This document shows positions 32,578 to 45,700 of a DNA stretch of 64,000 bases, piece after piece. The notes below the pieces were generated by a model. It saw only the letters and a program-made list of their open reading frames with translations. It searched no databases and had not been told where the DNA came from. This DNA comes from Liolophura sinensis (Eukaryota; Mollusca; Polyplacophora; Chitonida; Chitonidae): positions 4,969,501 through 5,033,500 of the forward strand of contig NC_088303.1 of the NCBI RefSeq assembly GCF_032854445.1. The letters run 5' to 3'. The position numbers were made by a program, and so were the translations under genes. Numbering within the stretch: position 1 is the first letter of the stretch; each line of letters starts with the position of its first letter.

Positions 32578-35020
32578 GTGATTCGTGCAGAAGTTAAGAT
32601 GGCAACGCTGTTGGCCAATCAAAACATTCCCTTGGCATTCTCAAATCATTTAAGTCCGCTTTTCTCAGATATGTTCCCCGATTCTCAAATTGCGAAGAAG
32701 TATGCATCGGCAGCAACAAAATCAGCGTGTATGATAAACGGTTCCATCGCACCTTATTTTCTGAGGGAACTTGTTGGTGTCATGAAGAACAACCCTTATT
32801 CGCTACTTACGGATGGCTCCAATGATGTAGGTTTAGACAAAATGAATCCCGTAACAGTGCGGATTTTTGATGTGAGCTGCGGCAGAGTGGAAAGCCGATT
32901 TTTGGACATGTGTGCCACTAAAGGAAGAGATTCAGCGACCGCTCAAGCGATATTCAATAAAATCGACCAGGTTCTAAACTCAAATGGAATCCCGTGGATC
33001 AACTGTGTTGGCTTTGGTGTCGACAACACCAGTGTTAATCTTGGGGTTAGGAATTCTATATTTACAAGGGTAGAACAACAAAACGCTGATTGTTATTTCA
33101 TGGGGTGCCCATGTCATCTTGTGCACAATGTGGCTTGTAGGGCATCTAGTTCATTTACTGACTTTTCTGGTTTTGACGTTGAGGATATGTGCATTGATGT
33201 CTTTTATTATTTTGACAAAAGTACGAAAAGAAAGTCAATGCTTGTTGAGTTTGCAGACTTCTGTGATGTCAAGTATCGTCAAGTGATAAAACATGTTAAT
33301 ACACGTTGGCTAAGTCTGGAAATAGCTGTGAAGAGAATTCTTCAAATGTACCCCGCCCTGAAGAGCTACTTCCTCTCAAACAGTGAGAGTATACCTCGTT
33401 TCAAACGATTGAAAGATCTGTTCAATGATCCAATGACAGAAATCTATTTACTGTTCTACAACGCTGTCCTGCCAACGTTCACAGCCGTGAATAGGTTCCT
33501 TCAAAGAGAAGACCCTTGTATTTACGCAATCTACCACCAGCTCCGCAGATTTCTGATGAAGTTGATGGGGAAGTTCATCACCATTCAGCATATGAAAGCT
33601 GCCGGGATTGATCTGATGAGTGTCAACTATGACAATGAATCAACTGAAGGATGATCAGCTCTTCATTGGTTTTGTGACAAAACAGAAAGTTCAGAAGTTG
33701 TTGAATGATGGTGACGTATCACCAAGGGAAGTTACTGAGTTCTATTCGGCAGTTCGTCAATTCTACATGAAAGCTACAAAAGAATGTCTTGCAAAACTTC
33801 CACTAAATGACGACCTGCTTCTGCACGCCCAGTTCGTTGATTTCTTCAGGAAAGATGAGAGTGGATTTGATGATATTGAATTCTTCGTTAAAAAATTTCC
33901 ACACCATCTCCCCTCAACAACGAATGAGATCGAGAAGCTCCAAGAAGAGTTTGTGGAATATCAAATGCTGGAAAAAAGTCACATTCCAGGACAAATCTGG
34001 GACGGCGCCCGCGTCAAACCTACTGAAGATGATAATGACCAGGAACTGGACGAGACTTCGTCTTATTTCCGGATGGATGTCATTTGGGGTCATCTTTCCT
34101 CTCTTAAAGTCGTAGACGGCAGCTCTAGGTTTGGAAGGTTGAGTAAAGTGGCTAAATTGATACTTATCCTACCACATTCCAACGCTAGCGAGGAGAGGGT
34201 ATTTTCAATGGTGAGAAAGAACAAAACCGCTTTTCGAGGATCGCTGGGAGTAGAGGGCACGCTGTCCTCTTTGATGACCATCAAACTAGCGAACTGTCAC
34301 CAATTTGAACCACCAAGTGAAGTCTTAACCAGCGCCAAGAAGGCCACTCGTGAATACAACTTGTTACACAATAAAAAATAATCTTTTCAAATAATAAAAG
34401 AGCACTCACGAGTCACATTCTTGTAACCACTGGCAGTGTAATTGTTTTACCACTAGACCTACCTCCGATCGATGATTCATCGGGCGTCGCCACCTGATTA
34501 TAACTCTGTGTGCCACGTCACCTTATAAGGTTATAAACAGTCACAATGCCGTCTAGCTAGTGTAAATTGTTGCAGACTACTGGCTAATTAAAAAGTGACT
34601 AATCTGATTATATTTTCATAAATATTTTATGAAGCCACTCCACGGTATTTAGATCACGTCATGCAATGTACATTATCTTCGGTTTGTTGTGTGTTTGGAT
34701 TGTTTTCACAATTTGAATAATTTCAGGGAAATACAGTTTCCAATCTGACAAATGGTGTTGGTTATTAGTAATGATTTTCCCCACAAAATCTGTATAGATT
34801 TGCATCAAAGCGCCTAAAACGAGATCCAAAACGAAGTAGAATACGGAAAGTTTCCTAACAATTCCACATTGGAATAGGGCCTACAGTAAGCTCACTCTTG
34901 GACTTCCAGTTTATTGTCTTAAGGAGAGAATAATATCAAAAGCAGTCCATATTTGCTGATAAATATGATGGTTATTCTTATGTAAAAATAGAAGATATTG
35001 TAAAAACCGTAAGTTAACAT

Positions 35021-35364
35021 TGTCTAATGATTTGCAGTTTTATTCTCCGGAAATGAGCTAGAATGCATCTCCGGCAATCTAGAACCCCAGAGCTTCCAGG
35101 GGCCGCTGTCTAATGATTTGCAGTTTTATTCTCCGGAAATGAGCTAGAATGCATCTCCGGCAATCTAGAACCCCAGAGCTTCCAGGGGCCGCTGTCTAAT
35201 GATTTGCAGTTTTATTCTCCGGAAATGAGCTAGAATGCATCTCCGGCAATCTAGAACCCCAGAGCTTCCAGGGGCCGCTGTCTAATGATTTGCAGTTTTA
35301 TTCTCCGGAAATGAGCTAGAATGCATCTCCGGCAATCTAGAACCCCAGAGTTTCCAGGGGCCTA
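35021..35364. repeat. 86-bp x4 tandem repeat near the hAT 3' end
   Basis: Units begin at 35021, 35107, 35193 and 35279 (TGTCTAATGATTTGCAG...) and are almost identical; the last has one change (AGTTTCC for AGCTTCC). Each unit has two CTCCGG blocks. The near-identity points to recent duplication. Confidence 0.95.
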
Positions 35365-35454
35365 GGCGGCCCCTGGACCCTCGCCTAATTGGCTGGGATA
35401 GTAACCCAATCTCACTCCTTGGGAACATTTTAGGTTGAGAGGTCTGTATATATA

Positions 35455-36480
35455 TAAGATATCATCCGATCTTCCAAACGACCTCAATTAAACATCCTTT
35501 CTCAACATCAACAAGACCACACAAGATTGGGACCATGGGCGATCCTTTAATGCATATGATTTTTACAATATTATATCTGTAGCACCCTTATGTTACGGGA
35601 TATTATTGTATTATCTTTCTTTCTTTTTTCTTTTTCGTTTTAACCCTATACTAAATAGGCCCATTTTATTCACATTGTCACTTCATTTTACCGCACATAT
35701 GCACGGTCGGTAGGCCCTATATACTGAAAACTTGACGATGCAACTCATGACAATATATATAGGACACATTCCAAACAAAGGAATGGTATTTGCAAAATGA
35801 CAACCCATTACAGACTAAAAGGTCTACAACTGTTTTCGATTTTCCGTTTCAAGTTGACGTTATACGAAGCATATCACGCCACCTATTACTTAAGAGAACA
35901 ACACATTAAAACTGCATATTAAATATATTAGTACTCAGAGTTTTCACTTTGGAGATCTTAATGATTATTTTGTAATTATAATACTTTATCACAAATTCAT
36001 TCCTGGGGAACTCTTTTTGACTCGCCGAACCATCTTCGTTTTATAGGCTAATACATAAAACATTTTGATTTATCTACTTACAACATGTATGGCTTATCTC
36101 CCCTGGACCGTGGAAGCCTGATACCGTCGGCCTACCTCTCGTTGGCTAGCTCTTCATTCTTGTACAAAAGAGAGCTGAAATTAAACTTATTTTTCGCTTT
36201 TTAACTGATTACCTCATGAAAAACTGCACACAGAAGTTTTTAATAATACTGCAACCCTTTCCTTTCCGGTATTTTGCTTTTTAACGACAATCCCATCTTT
36301 TCATGTTTTGTTTTGTTGTTGTTGTGGTTTTTGGGGTGTTTTTTGGCCCCTTTTTGAGGTTAGATTTATCTCATTTCCATGAATTAAATGTGATATACGT
36401 GTAGCCAAAGCATACCTCACAGGGGCTGCAAATCAACAAACATGTACTGGGATCTTGATTCAACAAGTGCCCAGGTTACT
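35455..36480. other. Intergenic DNA upstream of CARMIL
   Basis: AT-rich sequence with no recognisable gene or repeat boundary. Confidence 0.5.
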
Positions 36481-36504
36481 GTCGGAATGTCCCATCAAGT
36501 CGAG

Positions 36505-36694
36505 GGAGGGGAGGTCGTATGACGTCATCACGTAGATCAACATGGCGGTGAAGGGAAGAAGAGTTGAGCTAGACACTCCCACGACATTTCCTTGTTTGTA
36601 AATACACAGCCGATGCGGATAAACAGGGCTGTTACTGCTGGGTTTGGAACATCACTTCATTGAAAAGGTTTAACCACATCAACACTGCGTAATC
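36505..36694 (+). promoter_or_regulatory. Probable CARMIL promoter / 5' UTR with CRE and uORF
   Basis: A perfect CRE palindrome TGACGTCA lies at 36520-36527 and a YY1-like AACATGGCGG at 36539-36548. The ATG in the latter opens a 19-codon upstream ORF (36542-36601) that ends before the CARMIL start at 36695. Whether it is transcribed depends on the unmapped start site. Confidence 0.5.
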
Positions 36695-36731
36695 ATGGCT
36701 GCCGTGAGCAATATACCTCGTGAAATACAAG
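36695..36731 (+). CDS. CARMIL: CARMIL exon 1 (start codon)
   Basis: ATG at 36695 (AATCATGGCT) opens MAAVSNIPREIQ and ends CAAG|GTAGGC, phase 1. The IPRE motif right after the start matches VPRE at the start of human CARMIL1. Confidence 0.88.
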
Positions 36732-39700
36732 GTAGGCGGGCATTCGTTAGTTTCAACTTTCAGTTTGATAACTGGGTCGTTCATGGAAGCGTGTACTGTT
36801 ACTGGGCGAAGATCAGTGATGCTGTGAAATCCATCCATGCAACGAGCTGATGATGTTTTCCCTGGTGTTTATATAAACAACATTTGATAATATTTATATA
36901 CACATGGACTTGTATAATGATAACATCACTTAATCCACAAACTTGTAAGCTGTGAGCCTGATGTGTCCTGCACTTTAGCCTGAGGCTGTCTACTCACTGC
37001 TTCTACTTTTTTTGTCAGATTAGGAAAGCCAGTAGCATGACTGTGAAGTGCCATTCATCTTAATATTTCACTGAAATACATCCTTTTTTTTTATGTTGAT
37101 CATTGATAACATATCAACCAAGTTCTTAGTGGTGTCTATACCAGTATTTAGTATGGTTGGAAATGAGTCATTTGCTGAGCAACATTCTGGTTTGTGATTT
37201 GTGTATTTTTCACTTCCTTTGGAATTGAGATGATGCTATTGGACCATTACAGTGCATCATCTGTGATGATGAACTCTAATTGAGAGAGTCCCTGCTCCCT
37301 TGCTGTCACCAATATGGCATGCAAATCAGTACCTGCTGTGTGGGAAATTTAGTCAGGGACTTGCCAAAGTTGGGTGGTTTACCTTGGGTACATTAGTTTC
37401 CTCCACCCATAAAACAGCCATTCTAAAGCTGTGAAATTCTTAGTATGGCATCAAAGAACTATGTATCAATTAAAGTTGCTGTGCTAGAACTATTCATTGC
37501 AAACAAAACAGTCTTTCAAGAAATTGTTTCCATTTGAAAAATGCGCCCTTGAATTGTTTATGTTGTCTTGCATTCATTGAAGACACCTTGTCTCCAATAT
37601 GTATATGTCACATGCAAGAAAGTTTGTCAGATACTTGCCAAAGGTTCAAGTTTTACCCGAGGCACACCAGTTTTATCCCCTAAATATTCCCACAAAGTTT
37701 TTGAGTATGGCATTAATGATTAAAGAACAATCACTGAAACACAGAAAAAAGAAATCAGATATATTTTTGCAGAATGGAAAGAAATTTATTTGTTTAAGTG
37801 AAATGGTTTTGTAAATTATTATACATTAATTATTATGTGTTATTTGGAAAACAATACTGAATAGTTTTTGTGTTGATTCAACAATTAACGATGGGGAGTG
37901 GAATTGGCTTACTCTGGCAATACATTGTTCTCCCCACAGCCTATAGTGCCACAGGCTCAGATCCAGCACTTGTTGATTATTTTAGGTCAAGGGGTTTGTC
38001 AAGCACCTGTTGTAAAGTTTTGTAAAGATAACTTCATTGGATGCACTGCATCTTCCTTCACCAACAGTCATAGTATAAGTGAAAATTCTTGATTAGCAAG
38101 TCAGCAAGTTTCAAACATAAGGCCACACCAATCTTTTTTTATTGGTAGAGGAGGGATTAGAATAAAATTGAATAAATCACCTAATTCATGGGAAATTTGG
38201 ATTGTCCAAGCAGTTTTTCCAGTTTAAGATGTGATTCGCAAAAAATAGGAAAATCATTTAAACAACAAGATTAGACAAAGTATCAAGGTGGATTTTCAGT
38301 TTTATTCTTTTCTGTTTTTGGATTTTTTTTAGTGTCAGTTTGCCTGTGAAACACAAAATAAATTTGGTGTCACTTAACCTTGAAGCCTTGTTACAAAACT
38401 TAGTCACCAAAGTCTGTTTTATTGAAAATGGTTTGTATGTGTATTGTAAGTAAAACACATGTGCTTTCATAGAGATTTTCACCAACTAATCACACACTAG
38501 ATAAACTGGGCAGAAAGGGGAGTAATTGGTGAAACATCAGATGAAGTTACATGCCTGGGATTTTAATCAGGTAAACTTCTATCTAATTCTTCGCCAGCTG
38601 TACATGGGCAAATAATTAGTTGTTGAAAACTCCATCCAGTTATAGGTAATTTTTCACCTATAATCATCAGTCAGTAGCACAATCACAAAACAGTGTGTAC
38701 TGGAAGGAGTTTGATGTTAGATTTAGAATTGTTACTTGAAACTAATGATAATACTTTTGATTGTAGACAGCATGAGGGATGTGCTGGATCGTAGGATTAA
38801 GCTGTCAATCAAACGCATGGTTAGACAGGAAGTGCGGGCAGATAAAGTTGAGAACAAAATCCTGGTGAGTTCTTGACCTTGCTGACTTTTTCTGTATGTA
38901 ATGACTGCACTTATATATATCATTAGTGAACTTTTCTTGTTGCAGATAACCAGTTGTTGCCAGTCCTTGATAAGGGAAATCAGTATCAGTTCAGTATACG
39001 TGGATTCATTTCCTTGTGAAAGGTTTTAATTATAATTTCTGGACATACATGATTCAGGTTTAGCGTTTTAATAGCACTCTGAAATAATACAGTTATGTCC
39101 TGTTACTAAGATTTCAACAGACCGTTTATCAGTTTTGAGAGGAAAAAACGCTAACATGTGAACGGAAGAAATATTTATGTGTCACAGAGTACATTTTTAC
39201 ATGAATATCAAAGCACCTTTGTTGGTTGTATGCTTATAGTCATTAACATAGGTGTTAAACAATACAACAAATAGCTTAGTGTTTTAAATAGCAATTGCTC
39301 GTGTATTCTTTACTTCAATAAAAAAAAAATTTTAAAAATGAAGCCAGCTTTCTTTATTAAAGTGCTAATGTGATTTCCTGAGTGTCAGATGTTTTACTTG
39401 TAAGTGTGCCAAAGCATTGATACAAGAAACTGCCATAGGAAATGTGTAAATGTGTTTCATCAATATTTGTCAGTGGTCCAACATAAGGACGTCTTCTTTG
39501 TGATTGTTTTGCCCTATTATTATACATGTACATTGAATTGTTTTGTCCGTCAACATACATGTAAACAACTCCACAGGTAAATTTATTTACATTTTAAGAG
39601 ACTCTGCCAAGGCAAAGAATCAATTTAAGTGTTTTGATTTGTTTAGGCAGGTGTAAATTGAGATCTGTGGTGAAGTGTTAAGAGAACAGCTAGGCTGAGA

Positions 39701-42700
39701 CAAGTGTTTTTATTACAAGTTGAGCTGAGATATGTTTAGGCTGTGCACTAACATCATGGTACGCAGTGTAGACAGTCAATAGTTAAGTTGTCAGGCGTAA
39801 AAAGCTGTCTGTGCCTAGGGGGTAGCGTTGTCATATTTCTGAGTTCCATGGCTTCCCCTGTGATCTAGGAAGTAAACCTGATGGAGTTTCTAGTGTAAAC
39901 GAAAGGTGCAACATGTTGGTTTACCTGTGTGCCAGTGTCATTGTCGGCTGACCTGGGGGTTTGGAATGTCCTGACCTCGTGTGACCTTTGCGGCGCCTCC
40001 TGGGCTATAGCGCTGTCAGTGCTCCCAAGCCCCAATCCTATACCCCACGGTGATGTAGTAAGACATGTTCTGATGTTGCAAACTGAAGGGGCATTACTAT
40101 CATATTAAACACCCAATAATCACTTAATAGTGTAGTCATGAAATTTAAAACATGGTGTAAATTAGTCAGATATTTGAAAAACAAAGTCTGCTTTTGATGT
40201 AATATGACCTGTATTGAAATGAATCCCTCTTTTTTGCATGCCTTATTTGATGGAAAATATAAATTGTCATATTATCTTATTAATTATTAACATGTAAGTA
40301 TTTGAAGTTGTGATGTTCAGCTGCATATTTACTATTCCTTAAAGTAATATTTGCCTGTATAGAGTACCATGACATATTTCTATGAGAGACATGTGAGACG
40401 GCCCCTGGGATAACATGTATGGCCTGTTAATATAGATTACCATAATGTACGCCAGTGAGTAGTAATTTTTGATCAATGTAAGATAGACCACTATTACATC
40501 AGACTATGGATGTCGCAGTATGGCAGGGAAAATGGAACAGTGCAAAAGAAAATTGTTTCAAATATGACCAAGGTGGCATATTTCCAAGTTTGTGCATCTG
40601 CTTAAATGACATACATGTACATCTACAGGTACATTGTACCAGTGGCAGGGAGCCATTTACAGAGTGGGCTTTCCACAACATTCATATCAGACAAATGGCC
40701 ACAAGCCAGATGTACTCTGTACATGTAAATCATTGTCGGGGATCTCACAGTTCAGTTGTTCATGATCTCATATTTTCTGGTAGTTTTGTCTGCAGCAGGA
40801 AGTATTTGTGTCTTTGGCTCAGCACAGATGTAGTTACATGTACAAACCCTGATCAGAACACATGTAAAAGACCTCAGGTCTGGGCTGTGTATTTGTTAAG
40901 TCATCAAGTTGTCCACTGTACTGAAAAAATTGACCTCCATCAAATCAGTGCTATTAGCATCTCTTATCTGGCACGCCAGAGACTAAAAAATTTTCTGCAC
41001 ACTTACAGTCACAGAATTATTCTTTGTTCAAAGTTGTGATGTACTTTGGTGTATTAAAACGGACAATGAAGAATTTGCTGTCACAATACAGAAGAGAAGT
41101 CTTGAAGGACTAATTACCATGCTTAGTTCATTTTAGTACATTATTGTGAAGAACAGTTGACACTGCTCTATTAGGCTGAAGACATGTTATGTCAAATAAG
41201 CCATATTACATATCCTATTGTTGTCATTTGAATTTACATGGAGAACTTTCAAAATGAAGAAAACCTGTGAAAAGGCTGGCAAGATGCCATTGATACCGCT
41301 GTCATTACAGCTGCTTACAGTGTCTAAAACTCCACCATTCATGACACATACATTCATGTCACATTAAATGGAGGAGGGTATTTGCTTGTATCAATTAGTA
41401 GTCAGATAGTCAAGTACTACACATGTAATTGAAATTGTGAATGTGAAGTTTGTTGGTTTATTGGGTGAAAAGTGGGAGCTGGGATTTTGCAGACCTTGAC
41501 TTCAATCTGATAGTAATAAGTAACTTGTATTGATTTCTATTGAAAGTGGCTATTTACTGTATATGTTGAAACTTTTCAACAACTAATGCACTTTTTTTTT
41601 GTGGAATTTATATAATAATTATGAAGTTGATGCCAAAATTGATTTCTTTGTGTCATTAAAGATGCAGACTGTGCAGATTATTCCTCGACACGCCATAATT
41701 CTCTCAGAATGTTTCAAAATATTGGTTGAATAGGTTGAAGAATTACTGCAGGGTACATATTAAAGCTTGAGGCAGGTACATGTGCCCAGAGGTGGCAAAG
41801 TGCAGACATTTACACTAGGAACTGTGGGTTTCTAACCATGATAAACAAATAAACCTGAACCGAACTTTAGGATATTTCTGGTACATGATGTAGCTTTCTC
41901 TTCCTCGATGTTTTTAATGGTTTGATGCGTAGAAATGAATGCATTGCCTACGGGGCTTTGCTGCATGTCATTACACATCCTATACCATGATCAGTTGATA
42001 CATTGTATTAATATAAACTAATATTCATGTTTACTGCAATAATATACAAGTCTGCAGGTAAATGGGACTATTTATTCTCCTGTAATTATCTGTGCTGACT
42101 CTCTTGATGGGTTGTGTAGTTGTCCTGCTAGACACTTACCTGTGCCTGAACGAGGTATCAGGTAGTTCACAGGTAGAGAAAGTCAGTGTGAAGGACAAGT
42201 GAGGCTACAGGTGAGATTGCCGTTTATAGTGTCATCAGTTTGTGATTGGTTCATGTATGTACGGGTTGGTTTTGTTTGAACTTTCCTATCAGTTTTGACA
42301 TGTACATGGAGACATTCAAGTTCATTTGAGGATGCCGCTCTCTGTCACGGCTCACCTTCACGGCAAAACTTTCTCATAACTGATGATCTGTCAGTTGAGG
42401 CTGAAAGACGACCCTTTTATCAGGTTGTAATTGATTCAGTGATGTAAGATTTCATGCATGTACTTGTATGTGTATGTTTCAGCGACACCACTCCATCAAT
42501 TTGAAAATCCATCATTCATGTTTACCTGAAGCTGCCATTGCATGTCACTGCTTGCTCTAACGGTGAATTTCGCTCATTAATAAACTTTTCTGTCATTTAA
42601 GAAGAAAGGAAGATGAAGTAGTCATGACTGGGACATCAGGCATGTTGTATATTATTTATAGGATGCTTTTGTGTACGTCTGATTTTTGGTTTATTCACCT

Positions 42701-45700
42701 GTAAAACAAATTTTTTAGAAAATCAGGCAAAAATATACAGTTTGTCTTGAGGATTTACAATAACTTGGACAGAACCATTGATCTCCCAGTTTTATCACAA
42801 TTGGTAAAATTATAAATTTTTGTCTTTAACTCAAAATCTACTTGTACATGTGGTACAGATAAAAGTACACTTAATTTATGACATTTTAAGCTTGTCATTA
42901 AAGAACATCATTGTAGAAAGTGAGAACACTCAGTATCACAGTAATTAATTGGCATATTTTGCCTGATTCTGAGAACCATATTGCGTTTCTGGTAAAGTGG
43001 TATGATACCCTAGTGAAAAGATGTGATATTTTCTGACATTCATTACCCATATAAAATTCACTTTACCGTGCAAGCTTTTTAGTCATTTACCATGTTACAG
43101 TAGTTTGTGAATACAGGTAAACACAGCATGTGCTCAACTCTGTTGCAACATGAAAGTGATGAACTGTTGTCATCTGATCACACTTTGTACTGGCTGAAAA
43201 TGACGGCTGATGAAACAATATAGTACAGCATTTTGATTGTGTATTTCAGTACGTAGAACTTGTGCTTTTAACGCACATATGGAGATGATGTTATATGATT
43301 TGTGACCCACCGCTGCATGTACTTGAGCATTTCCATAATTAGCTGAACATTTACTGACTTACACTAATGATTTTATAATGATTGTTATAAGTTACATCAC
43401 CTACCACGGATGCCAGTTTACTACTTGCACTACATAATCCCCATACGATCTTGTAAGCTATTACACACCATATTCTTCATATTACTTGTATATGTTGGAT
43501 AAATTGCTATGGTTATCCAAGAGCCTGCCAGCCTTGATTTATTTTTACATATTTAATTGGTGTTTTACGCTGCATGTATGTATTGACAATTTAAATCTGG
43601 TTGCATTATCAAAATTGCCAGTATGTGCCATCTGATTATCTTGCTTTATTGAGTGTTCCCTGTATATAATCTGTACAAGCCATACAAAATGGCATGCAGC
43701 CATGATGGGTCTATCAGTTATTCACAGAATAATAATCCAACTGTCTAAAGGAGCAGTGTACATGCCCATTCACCTGCACATGACATGTACACGTATGTAT
43801 GTCTGTATGCTTAATTTAGTCTTTACCTAGAGTCAACATGGAAATCTTCTCCTATTACACATACATGTACGCACCTTCCTGTATGATGGGAGAAACTTGT
43901 CCTGTTGCCATGGTTGTCAGGGTAGTGACTCATGCTTTTACATGATATAGGATTCATTGACCAGTGGTCAGGGACTTTCATGGCTGAGGTGGTTAGCATG
44001 CCAGCACGGTGCAATGACCCAAGAGTTCAAGTCCGGTTCATGCTGGCTTCCAGCATACTGTGCATGGTTTTGGGTTCCCCCAACCTCTGCCCGGTTTTCT
44101 TCCACCATAATGCTGGCCTACATCGTATAAGTGAAATATTTTTGAGTATGGCATAAAACACCAATCAAATAAATAAATAAATACTGGCATGTCTTCTCTT
44201 AAACTCTGCAAATGAAAACTGCTGGCTTTGACCCTACATTGAATCATGAGTATCTATAGAAAAAAATTACTTCATATTGATGAAAGCTGCAGAAAAACTA
44301 GGTGTACATTGTGTACATTTGCACGTGGCTCTGTGGGAAGGATTGAAACACTTCAAGCCCGTGCATAAGTCTCTACATACATGTACTGGCGGTGGAAACA
44401 CTCTGCTCTTGAATTGAATATAGAGTACATTAATACAAGCTCACTGTGGTGTTGTTCAGTGTGGAATACTTGAATAGTGTTGTTCAGTATGGATTACTTG
44501 AATAGTGTTGTTCAGTATGGATTACTTGAATAGTGTTGTTCAGTATGGATTACTTGAACAGTGTTCTTTTGTATGGAATACTTGAATGGTGTTGTTCAGT
44601 ATGGATTACTTGAATAGTGTTGTTCAGTATGGATTACTTGAATAGTGTTGTTCAGTATGGATTACTTGAACAGTGTTCTTTTGTATGGAATCTGGAATAG
44701 TGTTTTTCAGTGTGGAATATTTGAATGGTGTTGTTCAGTATGGAATACTTGAATAGTGTTGTTCAGTATGGAATACTTGAATAGTGTTGTTCAGTATGGA
44801 ATACTTGAATGGTGTTGTTCAGTATGGAATACTTGAATAGTGTTGTTCAGTATGGATTACTTGAATAGTGTTGTTCAGTATGGATTACTTGAACAGTGTT
44901 CTTTTGTATGGAATCTGGAATAGTGTTTTTCAGTGTGGAATATTTGAATGGTGTTGTTCAGTATGGAATCTGGAATAGTGTTGTTCAGTATGGATTACTT
45001 GAACAATGCTCTTTTGTATGGAATCTGGAATAGTGTTGTTCAGTGTGGAATACTTGAATAATGTTGTTCAGTGTAGAATATTTGAATAGTGTTATTCAGT
45101 GTGGAATACTTTAATAGTGTTGTTAAGTATGGAATACTGGAATAGTGTTGTTAAGTATGGAATATGGGAATAGTGTTGTCCAGTGTGGAATACTTGAATA
45201 GTGTTGTTCAGTCTAATTTGCTGTGAAGTAAGCGTGATACCTCAGTTAATAAATGAGGAAACCTACTTGTACACAGTAAAGTCATTATTTCTCACAGTTT
45301 GTTATTCAGTAATCAGTTTGCGTAGCTTTTGTCAATTTATGATTGAATTTGGTACATTCACAAATCGGAGAGATTTACTGTAGGTAACTTTATCTCCATG
45401 GATCGATTGGATCAAATATATGAAAATATATCTTCATCCTGGCTTGTGACAGACCACATTCATGAATATTCAACAGTTGGAATCTGACCAATCAGACATT
45501 GTGAGAGTGATGGATTGGATTGTAACGCTTCACCTGGTTTGTCTTTATGACTGTGTCACTGAGTGTGGATTATTCACTACATAGTTCATGTACAACAACT
45601 ATGGGCGAGGCTGTCCCTGTAGCAAGTCCGACTTTTAGTTCGAGATTCATCAACATGCGCATGTATTTAATTACACCCACTAATGCCTTTTGATAACACA

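Larger units (their letters stand above)
31564..34381 (+). pseudogene. hAT transposase, spliced, with one frameshift
   Basis: Exon 1, 31564-31896: ATG start and a BED-like finger (C58-x2-C61, H78-x5-H84). Intron 31897-32577 (AAG|GTGATT to TTACAG) keeps phase 0. Exon 2 runs from 32578 and carries LLTDGSND (first catalytic aspartate region), GVDNTSVN, and CPCHLVHNVA, the CxxH segment of hAT enzymes. The frame stops at 33652-33654. The coding signal continues in another frame from about 33635 to 34381, including SNASEERVFSMVRKNKT, the C-terminal hAT dimerisation motif. A single small indel near 33640 explains the break. Total coding length is about 710 codons, normal for the family. Poly(A) signals lie at 34370 and 34393. 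Confidence 0.9.
31227..35446 (+). mobile_element. hAT-superfamily DNA transposon (4220 bp, inactive)
   Basis: Ends are inverted repeats: CAGACCTCTCAAC at 31227 and GTTGAGAGGTCTG ending at 35446. Flanking 8-bp TATATATA at 31219-31226 and 35447-35454 matches the 8-bp duplication typical of hAT, with the caution that the site is AT-repetitive. Inside are a transposase with hAT motifs, repeated CTCACGC motifs near the left end and an 86-bp tandem repeat near the right end. The transposase frame is broken once, so this copy cannot supply its own enzyme. Confidence 0.92.

Noticed and set aside
40506-41039. 177-codon plus-strand frame in CARMIL intron 2
   Set aside because: Longest non-repetitive open frame outside known exons, but unbiased composition, no domain and no clear splice context; judged chance.
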